A stretch of DNA of 5,323 nt, taken from contig CAJWRL010000057.1 in the NCBI GenBank assembly GCA_913046125.1, positions 1 through 5,323 of the forward strand, in the 5' to 3' direction. Position 1 is the stretch's first letter. Each line of letters starts with the position of its first letter. The notes under the pieces are model-generated. The model did no database searches and had not been told where the DNA came from. It saw only the letters and a list, made by a program, of their open reading frames with translations. This document shows, piece by piece, positions 1 to 5,323 of the stretch. The DNA is from an uncultured Gammaproteobacteria bacterium (GTDB taxonomy: Bacteria > Pseudomonadota > Gammaproteobacteria > GCA-002705445 > GCA-002716945). The position numbers were made by a program, and so were the translations under genes.

Positions 1-37
1 TTATGAGTGCAATTATAATTATAGCAATTGTAGACAT
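1..37 (-). CDS. Start of a hydrophobic protein, probably AmpE (5' fragment)
   Basis: An ATG at 37-35 on the minus strand opens a frame that runs off the left edge of the window after 12 codons, reading MSTIAIIIIALI. It begins one base after the ampD stop (TAAGATG), so the two genes are almost certainly co-transcribed and probably translationally coupled. The very hydrophobic N-terminus suggests a membrane-inserted protein. In many Gammaproteobacteria the gene just downstream of ampD is ampE, an inner-membrane protein, and AmpE proteins start with a similar Leu/Ile-rich stretch. The assignment rests on that gene order and hydrophobicity alone. Twelve residues cannot prove it, so no symbol is given. 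A different membrane protein remains possible. Confidence 0.5.
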   Translation of the reverse strand, partial: MSTIAIIIIALI

Positions 38-38
38 C

Positions 39-566
39 TTATCTTATTTTTTCCCATTTAAAATTTGGCCCAGGATCACTTTTCCTTTTGGGTGCTATTT
101 CGCTATGTCCAAGTATATTACTATCTTTAATCGATGGAAATATTTGTTTGAGCTCACCAATTAAATTTTTTAACGAGGAATACTGATTATCAGTAAATTC
201 ATCTGACACTGAACCATGAAGCTCTATGCCTATTGAGAAATCATTAAAATTTTCTCTCTCAGCATATTCTGACTTACCCGCATGCCATGCACGCTTGTCA
301 AACGGAACATATTGAATTATTTCACCTGTTCTTTTTATTAGTATATGAGATGAGACCTTGAGGCTTTCAAGTGATTCAAATGATGGATCAGCTGTCCGGT
401 TTAAGTTATTCAAGAATAATAAATTCACATTATCGTTATCATACTTTCCCTCAGGCAGACTTATGCAATGAATGATTATTGTGTCAATCACAGTATTTTT
501 CGGCCTGTCATCATAATTTGGAGACTGTATAAATTCACATTTTTTAAGGACAAATTTATTTTTCAT
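39..566 (-). CDS. ampD: 1,6-anhydro-N-acetylmuramyl-L-alanine amidase AmpD
   Basis: A zinc amidase of the Amidase_2 (PGRP-like) fold. It cleaves the bond between 1,6-anhydro-MurNAc and L-alanine in muropeptides imported to the cytosol, a central step of murein recycling. The 175 residues align nearly end to end with E. coli AmpD (183 aa). Visible are the zinc ligands His33 (IIIHCISLP), His154 (LGHSEIAP) and Asp164 (KSDPGP), plus Glu115 (SIGIELHG) and Lys162, which match the catalytic pair. The block from about 84 to 97 (IIQYVPFDKRAWHAG) is diagnostic of AmpD rather than of periplasmic amidases. No signal peptide is seen, which fits a cytosolic enzyme. The protein stops at KWEKIR, so it lacks only the last few residues of the E. 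coli protein. It is divergent from rnd. No ampR or beta-lactamase gene is visible, so a role in beta-lactamase induction is unsupported here. Confidence 0.95.
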   Translation of the reverse strand: MKNKFVLKKCEFIQSPNYDDRPKNTVIDTIIIHCISLPEGKYDNDNVNLLFLNNLNRTADPSFESLESLKVSSHILIKRTGEIIQYVPFDKRAWHAGKSEYAERENFNDFSIGIELHGSVSDEFTDNQYSSLKNLIGELKQIFPSIKDSNILGHSEIAPKRKSDPGPNFKWEKIR

Positions 567-613
567 TACAGTATCATTACAGAAGTTGTGTTATTATCAA
601 ATTTTTTATAATT
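567..613. promoter_or_regulatory. Divergent ampD / rnd promoter region
   Basis: This 47-bp gap is the only place in the window where promoters for ampD and rnd can lie. On the plus strand an extended -10 (TG at 589-590, one base, then TATTAT at 592-597) would start transcription near 604, giving rnd a leader of about 10 nt. No good -35 is present. On the minus strand TTGTCA (620-615) sits 16 nt from GATAAT (598-593), which would start transcription near 586 and give ampD a leader of about 20 nt. The two -10 elements occupy the same base pairs on opposite strands. These are matches by eye in AT-rich DNA, where chance matches are frequent, so the presence of promoters is likely but their exact positions are inferred. 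Confidence 0.45.
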
Positions 614-1666
614 ATGACAAATATCTTAATTGATTCTGACAAAAAACTGCATAATCTTCTATCAAAAATCGAAGATTGTAAAGAAATTGGTTTAGACACT
701 GAATTTATAAGAGAGTCTACATATAGACCAATACTTGCATTAATTCAAATTTCTCTAGCAAATGGCGAGATTTATCTAATCGATCCACAAAAAATAAAAG
801 ATATTAGTGGCATTTCAAATATAACCTCTGATCCAAAAATAATAAAAATCATCCATTCTGCTAAACAAGATCTTGAAGCGCTGTATTCACATTTAGGATC
901 ATTTCCTAAAAATGTTTTTGATACACAAATTGCATATAATTTTTTATCTGAGAAATCAAATATTGGATATTCAGCTTTGGTAAAAAATATTTGTGATGTT
1001 GACATCAAGGAAGGCTCATGGAGAACTGATTGGTTAAAACGACCACTCAGTGAAGAAAAGAAAGAGTACGCTGCAAACGATGTAAGATATTTAATCAAAA
1101 TAAAAAATCAACTAGAAAAGAATTTAAAAATAATTAACAGATATTCTTGGTTCCAGGAAGAACAAAATAATGAGCTAGAAAAATCTAATATAATTATTGA
1201 ACCAGACAACGCATGGGAAAAAATAAATTATCCACTATATTTTGATTCCAGTGATCTTGCTTTGTTGAAGAAACTTGCATCTTGGAGAGAAAAATTATCA
1301 ATTAAGTATGATATTCCTAAAAGATGGATTCTGAGCGACTCTTTACTTATAAAAGTTATGATAACAAATGAGCACAAAGCACAAGAGATCATTGAAAACA
1401 TTAAACAGACCTTAATAAGTTCAGAAAAGGATACACTTTACAAAATATTGAGTTCGAAAAGAAAAATAAAAAATAAAAACTTATATCCTAAGAAGGATAT
1501 CGAGCAAAAGTGTAATGAGGTACTTAGTTATGTTTCAGATGAGTTCAAGATAGATCCAACTATTATTGCCAACAAAAGAGATATGGAAATGTTTATTATA
1601 TCAAATCAAAAGGCTAGGTTTATGAAAGGCTGGAGATATCAAATATTTGGCAAACTGGTACAATAA
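614..1666 (+). CDS. rnd: Ribonuclease D
   Basis: A 3'-5' exoribonuclease of the DEDDy superfamily that trims 3' ends of tRNA precursors and other structured RNAs. The 350 residues carry all five catalytic positions at nearly the E. coli spacing: Asp28 and Glu30 (IGLDTEFIRE), Asp86 (HSAKQDLEAL), and Tyr152 with Asp156 (EYAANDVRYL). The SWRTDWLKRPL block near 135-145 is typical of RNase D. An HRDC domain follows at roughly 213-290, with a more diverged second helical domain up to the end (GWRYQIFGKLV). The E. coli enzyme has 375 residues, so this copy is slightly shorter, mainly in the C-terminal half. The ATG is chosen because the catalytic domain begins at the usual distance and no other in-frame ATG occurs before the catalytic motifs. 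There is no Shine-Dalgarno sequence. The gene ends TAATAA, 4 nt before ilvD, so the two form an operon. Confidence 0.95.
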   Translation: MTNILIDSDKKLHNLLSKIEDCKEIGLDTEFIRESTYRPILALIQISLANGEIYLIDPQKIKDISGISNITSDPKIIKIIHSAKQDLEALYSHLGSFPKNVFDTQIAYNFLSEKSNIGYSALVKNICDVDIKEGSWRTDWLKRPLSEEKKEYAANDVRYLIKIKNQLEKNLKIINRYSWFQEEQNNELEKSNIIIEPDNAWEKINYPLYFDSSDLALLKKLASWREKLSIKYDIPKRWILSDSLLIKVMITNEHKAQEIIENIKQTLISSEKDTLYKILSSKRKIKNKNLYPKKDIEQKCNEVLSYVSDEFKIDPTIIANKRDMEMFIISNQKARFMKGWRYQIFGKLVQ

Positions 1667-1670
1667 TAAA

Positions 1671-3335
1671 ATGAGAAAATATTCATCGAAATTAGTGGAC
1701 GGAAGAGATCGAGCACCAAGTCGATCTATGTTAAGGGCAGTTGGATTCAAAGATAAGGACTTTCAAAAACCTCAAATAGGAATTGCCTCGACATGGAGCA
1801 TGGTTACTCCTTGCAATATGCATATTAATGATCTAGCAAAAGTTGCCACCAAAACTGTTGATTCAAATGGTGGTAAAGCAGTCAACTTTAATACTATTAC
1901 TATATCTGACGGTATTTCAATGGGTTCAGATGGCATGAGATACTCACTAGTCTCTAGAGAAATTATTGCAGACTCAATAGAGGCAGTAGTTGCTGGAGAA
2001 GGCTTAGATGGATTTATAAGTTTCGGTGGATGCGACAAGAACATGCCTGCTTGTGTCATGGCTATGTTAAGACTAAATAGGCCGTCTGTTTTTGTATATG
2101 GCGGAACAATTCTTCCAGGTAGCTACAAAAATAAAAATATAGATATCGTATCTGTTTTTGAAGCTGTTGGAAAAAATGCTAATGGAATTATCGATGATAA
2201 TGAGCTTTACAATATTGAAAAAAAAGCAATTCCTGGCCCCGGCTCTTGTGGTGGCATGTATACTGCAAACACAATGGCATGTGCGATAGAGGCTATGGGT
2301 TTGTCGTTAACTAATAGTTCTGCTCAAACAGCAATTTCAAAATCAAAACTTGATGATACAAAAGAGGCGAGTAAGGCCCTAATGAAGTGCGTTAAAAAGG
2401 ACCTCAAGCCTAGAGATATTGTCTCTAAAAAATCTCTTGAGAATGCAATTACTGTTGTCATGGCACTTGGTGGATCAACTAATGCAGTCTTACACCTATT
2501 GGCTATTGCCAATGAAGCAAAATTAAAACTATCATTGAGAGATTTTGAAAGAATAGGAAAAAAAACACCAGTTCTAGCTGATTTGAAACCCAGCGGAAAA
2601 TATTCAATGGCTGAGCTAGTTAAAATAGGTGGCGTAGCACCATTGATGAAAGTACTTATAAGTAAAGGACTTATGCATGGCGACTGTATGACTGTTACTG
2701 GAAAAACTATCAAGAATAATTTAAATAAGATTAAACCATACCCTTTGAATCAGAAAATTATCAAGCCAATCAGCGATCCTATAAAAAAGGATGGGCACTT
2801 AATCGTTTTGAGAGGTAATATTGCCCCTGATGGTGCAATTGCAAAAATTTCGGGTAAAGAGGGCACATATTTCAAAGGCAAAGCTAGAGTCTTTGATTCA
2901 GAAGAAAAGTGTCTGCAAGCTATCTTAGCGGGTAAGATAACAAAAGGATCTGTCATTGTGATTAAAAATGAGGGCCCCGTTGGAGGGCCAGGAATGAGGG
3001 AAATGCTTTCACCAACATCAGCAATTATGGGACAAGGCCTTGGTAATGATGTCGCTCTAATCACCGATGGAAGATTTTCTGGAGGAAGTCATGGATTTGT
3101 AGTCGGACACATTTCGCCAGAAGCTGCTATAGGTGGACCTTTACAAGTTGTTAAAAATAATGATCCAATTGAAATATGTGCTAAGAAGAGAGAAATTAAT
3201 ATCCTCATCTCGAAGAAAGAGATTGAAAAAAGAATGAGAGAATTCCATAAACCGAGTTCAAAGACGGAAAATGGAGTTCTTACTAAATATGCAAGATTAG
3301 TAAGTCAAGCTGATACTGGCGCGACAACAAACTAG
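1671..3335 (+). CDS. ilvD: Dihydroxy-acid dehydratase, short [2Fe-2S]-type
   Basis: Dehydrates 2,3-dihydroxy-isovalerate and 2,3-dihydroxy-3-methylvalerate to the 2-keto acids that lead to valine, isoleucine, leucine and pantothenate. The 554-residue protein spans the whole IlvD/Edd family fold. Cluster ligands are Cys48 (TPCNMH), Cys121 (GGCDKNMPA) and Cys193 (GPGSCGGMYTANTM). Magnesium-site residues are Asp80, Asp122, the probably carboxylated Lys123 and Glu444. Ser470 in ITDGRFSGGSHG is the expected catalytic base. Three cysteines and a length near 555 match the oxygen-tolerant [2Fe-2S] enzymes of plants, cyanobacteria and Mycobacterium, not the 616-residue E. coli form, which lacks the first cysteine. 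I chose the ATG at 1671, 4 nt after the rnd stop. A TTG at 1647 would add eight unconserved residues inside rnd. No Shine-Dalgarno sequence is seen, so coupling to rnd is likely. Sugar-acid dehydratases are relatives, but the overall match favours IlvD. Confidence 0.95.
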   Translation: MRKYSSKLVDGRDRAPSRSMLRAVGFKDKDFQKPQIGIASTWSMVTPCNMHINDLAKVATKTVDSNGGKAVNFNTITISDGISMGSDGMRYSLVSREIIADSIEAVVAGEGLDGFISFGGCDKNMPACVMAMLRLNRPSVFVYGGTILPGSYKNKNIDIVSVFEAVGKNANGIIDDNELYNIEKKAIPGPGSCGGMYTANTMACAIEAMGLSLTNSSAQTAISKSKLDDTKEASKALMKCVKKDLKPRDIVSKKSLENAITVVMALGGSTNAVLHLLAIANEAKLKLSLRDFERIGKKTPVLADLKPSGKYSMAELVKIGGVAPLMKVLISKGLMHGDCMTVTGKTIKNNLNKIKPYPLNQKIIKPISDPIKKDGHLIVLRGNIAPDGAIAKISGKEGTYFKGKARVFDSEEKCLQAILAGKITKGSVIVIKNEGPVGGPGMREMLSPTSAIMGQGLGNDVALITDGRFSGGSHGFVVGHISPEAAIGGPLQVVKNNDPIEICAKKREINILISKKEIEKRMREFHKPSSKTENGVLTKYARLVSQADTGATTN

Positions 3336-3934
3336 TTTAAAATACTTAATTCGTCAGGATAAATTCTTTTTACTATATGAAGAATCCTCTCAAGTCTATC
3401 CAAGGGTTCCTGCATTGAAATAAGATCAGCTTTGTCATTTAATTCAATCGGCAGACACTCAATCAGTCTAAATCCAAGCCAGTTTGCATCATTGTATTTA
3501 GGTTTAATGTGAAAGATGTAGGCTTTAATTTCCGGATAAATTTTTTTATAAAACTTTGACAAAATTTGATATTTCTGCGGAACCAAATAATCAACTCCAT
3601 ACTCTACCTCTTCGGCGTCACCTTTCAGTAAATTACATTCGTCAAGATTACAATTACTTAGCTTGACTATTTGTTTACCTTCAACTGTGATGCCCAGTAA
3701 ACCACCATCAAGCTGAGACCAATCAACAATTTCTACATAGCTAGCATAATCATACACAGAGGAGATGTAATCAGAATCTCTTTTTGTTAAAGCTATTATA
3801 AAACCATTATTGTTTTTCAGACAGTCTCTCGTCATGTCTAAATACCTTCTTTCAAATATGCGAAGTGGGAATTGACCACCAGGAAGTATAATGCTCTTGA
3901 GAGGAAAAATTGGAATATCTTTATATGTTTTCAT
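3332..3934 (-). CDS. Stand-alone LON substrate-binding-domain protein
   Basis: About 200 residues that match the N-terminal substrate-binding (PUA-like) domain of Lon protease. The N-terminus shows the family signature IPIFPLKSIILPGG (8-20), then LRIFERRYLDM (24-34), with a later GLLGITVEGKQIV segment (78-90) and a helical C-terminal half containing WLGFRLIECLPIE (152-164). There is no AAA+ ATPase and no Ser-Lys protease dyad, so it cannot be a protease by itself, although such proteins are often labelled peptidase S16. The function of these orphan domains is not established. Binding of unfolded protein or an adaptor role is a guess from the Lon homology. The ATG at 3934 lies inside the end of msrB (14-nt overlap). 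A TTG two codons earlier (3940) is the alternative start. The TAG stop overlaps the ilvD stop on the other strand. Confidence 0.85.
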   Translation of the reverse strand: MKTYKDIPIFPLKSIILPGGQFPLRIFERRYLDMTRDCLKNNNGFIIALTKRDSDYISSVYDYASYVEIVDWSQLDGGLLGITVEGKQIVKLSNCNLDECNLLKGDAEEVEYGVDYLVPQKYQILSKFYKKIYPEIKAYIFHIKPKYNDANWLGFRLIECLPIELNDKADLISMQEPLDRLERILHIVKRIYPDELSILN

Positions 3935-4304
3935 TTTCAAATTTTAAAGATAGTGAGTTAATGCAATATCTTAAGTTTGTTGGTTTAGGGCCATCATTGA
4001 ACACATGTCCCAGATGAGCACCACAGTTAGCACAAGTTACCTCAGTCCTCATCATACCATGTGATGTATCATTAATTAATGAGAGATTATCGTGAGAAAT
4101 AACATCATAGAAACTTGGCCATCCAGATCCAGAATCATATTTGTGTTTCGAGGAGAATAGTTCGGAATTACAGCATACACATCTATAGAGACCTATTTCT
4201 TTATTATCCAGATACTTGCCAGAGAAAGGGGCCTCTGTACCTTTATTCTGGGTGATATCAAACTCGTCATTTGATAACTTCTCTTTGAGCTTTTCTCTAT
4301 CCAT
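3921..4304 (-). CDS. msrB: Peptide-methionine (R)-S-oxide reductase MsrB
   Basis: Reduces the R epimer of methionine sulfoxide in proteins, using thioredoxin or a similar donor. The 127 residues cover the full single-domain enzyme. Structural zinc ligands are Cys42 and Cys45 (RCVCCNSELF) and Cys91 and Cys94 (CANCGAHLGH). The catalytic nucleophile is Cys114 in the signature LRYCINSLSLKF. The DSGSGWPSF motif (57-65) builds the substrate pocket and has no cysteine, so the usual resolving cysteine of two-cysteine MsrB enzymes is missing there. The ATG at 4304 gives the normal family N-terminus and an 8-nt overlap with the mpl stop (ATGGATAG). An upstream ATG at 4358 would add 18 residues lying over mpl. 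No signal peptide is seen with the chosen start, so it is cytosolic. No Shine-Dalgarno sequence is visible, which suggests coupled translation from mpl. Confidence 0.95.
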   Translation of the reverse strand: MDREKLKEKLSNDEFDITQNKGTEAPFSGKYLDNKEIGLYRCVCCNSELFSSKHKYDSGSGWPSFYDVISHDNLSLINDTSHGMMRTEVTCANCGAHLGHVFNDGPKPTNLRYCINSLSLKFENENI

Positions 4305-5323
4305 TTTTAATGTATCGCAATATGTTCTCAGTATTCCTGTTAGAAAGCACAAGAACAATGTCGAAATTATTTTCCTTGTCGAGATATTCTCTTATTTGAG
4401 CTTCAGTTTCAATAACATTTATTTTAATGTTATTTCCCATTAATCTCTTTAATGGCTTGAATCTGGTTAAAACTAGCGCTCTATCTGATTTTTTCAGCGA
4501 TGGTACAAGTTGATCGTTATGTACCCCAAGTCTCATTGAATTTGAGCCAGGTACGAATATAGTTAAAAGCCTTTGCCCTGTGAATGTGTCCTTAATTGAG
4601 TTAATCGAGGATTTAATGGCAGTTGGATGATGAGCAAAATCATCGAAAACTTTAATTCCATCAATTTCACAAACTAGATCTGTTCTTTTACTAACGCCTT
4701 TAAAACTTGAAAGAGCCTTAATTTGAGTATTTATTGGAACCTTAAGTTCTCTGCATGCTGCAATTGCAGTTATAGCATTTATGTAGTTATGCTTTCCTAT
4801 GATATTCACTGGTAATAAAAAGTTTTTATTGTTGTATTTAAGCATATATTGTTTTTTCTTTATTAAATTAAAATCTCCTGACGGTTTTTTTGAATCTACA
4901 GTTATTAACTTCGACCAATATCCTTTTTGGAGTAATTTTTTAATGTTTCCATCATTTTTATTGACAATTATCGTACCGTTAGATGGTATGAGTCTAATCA
5001 TATGACTAAAAGATTTTATTATTTCATCTATATTTTTGAAGATATCAGCATGATCGTATTCAATATTGTTAATAACAGCTAGAAAGGGATTGTAATGGAT
5101 AAATTTAGATCTTTTATCAAAAAATGCCGTATCATATTCATCTGCTTCAATGACAAAATATTTTGAACTTGTAAGAGCAACTGATTTGAAATTACCTTTT
5201 GGTGATCCGCCAATTAAATAACTTGGGTTCATTTTATTTTTTTTCATAATATGAACAATCATCGCAGTTGTTGTAGTTTTCCCATGTGTGCCACTTACTG
5301 CTATAACTTTTTTATATTTTAGG
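4297..5323 (-). CDS. mpl: UDP-MurNAc:L-Ala-D-Glu-mDAP ligase Mpl (N-terminal part outside window)
   Basis: A Mur-family ligase of murein recycling that joins recovered L-Ala-gamma-D-Glu-meso-diaminopimelate to UDP-MurNAc with ATP. The frame stays open to the right edge, giving 341 visible residues. About the first 105 residues, including the UDP-binding domain, are missing if compared with E. coli Mpl (457 aa). The ATP loop VSGTHGKTTTT lies at 5266-5295, so the ATG at 5262 just after it is an internal methionine, not the start. Next come the Mpl-typical VIEADEYDTAFFDKRSKF (5148-5095) and NNIEYDHADIF (5070-5038), then IGKHNYINAITAIAA in the central domain and FDDFAHHPTAI at the start of the C-terminal domain. 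These separate it from MurC. Two C-terminal motifs differ from the usual form: VPGSNSM in place of EPRSNTM, and SNRNTENI in place of SNGGFGGI. It is first in the visible mpl-msrB-LON operon, whose promoter lies outside. Confidence 0.93.
   Translation of the reverse strand, partial: LKYKKVIAVSGTHGKTTTTAMIVHIMKKNKMNPSYLIGGSPKGNFKSVALTSSKYFVIEADEYDTAFFDKRSKFIHYNPFLAVINNIEYDHADIFKNIDEIIKSFSHMIRLIPSNGTIIVNKNDGNIKKLLQKGYWSKLITVDSKKPSGDFNLIKKKQYMLKYNNKNFLLPVNIIGKHNYINAITAIAACRELKVPINTQIKALSSFKGVSKRTDLVCEIDGIKVFDDFAHHPTAIKSSINSIKDTFTGQRLLTIFVPGSNSMRLGVHNDQLVPSLKKSDRALVLTRFKPLKRLMGNNIKINVIETEAQIREYLDKENNFDIVLVLSNRNTENILRYIKNG

Noticed and set aside
10..30. Palindromic AT-rich stretch (AATTATAATT) near the left edge
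   Set aside because: It falls within the Ile codons of the ampE-like reading frame and is explained by low-complexity coding for a membrane segment.
607..612. Perfect -10 hexamer TATAAT just before the rnd start codon
   Set aside because: Transcription from it would begin near 618-620, downstream of the ATG at 614, and no other plausible in-frame start lies before the catalytic motifs. It is probably a chance match in AT-rich DNA.
772..1098. Minus-strand open frame of 108 codons within rnd
   Set aside because: It lies wholly within a well-supported gene on the other strand and shows no recognisable family, so it is a shadow frame.
1647..1670. TTG-initiated eight-residue extension of IlvD inside rnd
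   Set aside because: The extra residues (MANWYNNK) are not part of the conserved family N-terminus, lie over the end of rnd, and an ATG stands at the ideal place 4 nt after the rnd stop.
1772..3064. Three minus-strand open frames (1772-2059, 2324-2713, 2750-3064) within ilvD
   Set aside because: All are antisense to conserved IlvD sequence, have no domain I recognise and no start signal. The long frames follow from the codon use of ilvD.
3329..3338. Palindrome AAACTAGTTT as a bidirectional terminator
   Set aside because: The stem is only five base pairs with no loop, is AT-rich and lacks a following T-run, so it could not form a stable terminator hairpin.
4305..4358. Longer MsrB start at 4358 with a hydrophobic N-terminus (MFLCFLTGIL) resembling a signal peptide
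   Set aside because: These bases encode the conserved C-terminus of Mpl in another frame, and the ATG at 4304 gives the normal MsrB length and a classic short overlap.
4216..5005. Two plus-strand open frames (4216-4443 and 4799-5005) over msrB and mpl
   Set aside because: They are antisense to conserved coding sequence. Their Phe/Leu-rich, membrane-like translations come from reading Lys- and Asn-rich codons on the opposite strand.

Overview
The window comes from a very compact, AT-rich bacterial chromosome, and every gene in it is housekeeping. The set AmpD, RNase D, Mpl, MsrB and a stand-alone LON-domain protein points to Gammaproteobacteria. The low GC and the near absence of intergenic DNA suggest a streamlined, free-living lineage such as the marine SAR86-type clades. 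That placement is inferred from gene content and composition, not from a marker-gene tree.

Layout. (1) Positions 1-566, minus strand: ampD (murein-recycling amidase), followed after one base by the first 12 codons of a hydrophobic protein, probably ampE, which leaves the window. (2) Positions 567-613: the only real intergenic gap, 47 bp, holding what looks like a back-to-back promoter. (3) Positions 614-3335, plus strand: rnd (RNase D), then ilvD (dihydroxy-acid dehydratase, short form with the three cysteines of [2Fe-2S] enzymes) starting 4 nt later. (4) Positions 3332-5323, minus strand, read right to left: mpl (murein tripeptide ligase, its N-terminal part outside the window), msrB (methionine-R-sulfoxide reductase) and a LON substrate-binding-domain protein, each overlapping the next. 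This block converges on ilvD, and the two final stop codons share the four bases CTAG.

How the genes work together. AmpD releases the peptide from anhydro-muropeptides in the cytosol. Mpl reattaches the recovered tripeptide to UDP-MurNAc. Two key steps of murein recycling therefore lie in one short region, although in different transcription units. MsrB repairs oxidised methionine; the LON-domain protein has no established role. IlvD makes the 2-keto acid precursors of valine, isoleucine, leucine and pantothenate. RNase D trims tRNA 3' ends and other structured RNAs.

Only 52 of 5323 bases are non-coding with the starts chosen here, and none of the six visible start codons has a clear GGAG/AGGA-type Shine-Dalgarno sequence. 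I found no mobile element, CRISPR array, RNA gene or sign of a novel defence or biosynthetic system. The points worth a second look are the overlapping divergent -10 elements, the shared stop codons, the missing Shine-Dalgarno signals and the altered C-terminal motifs in Mpl.
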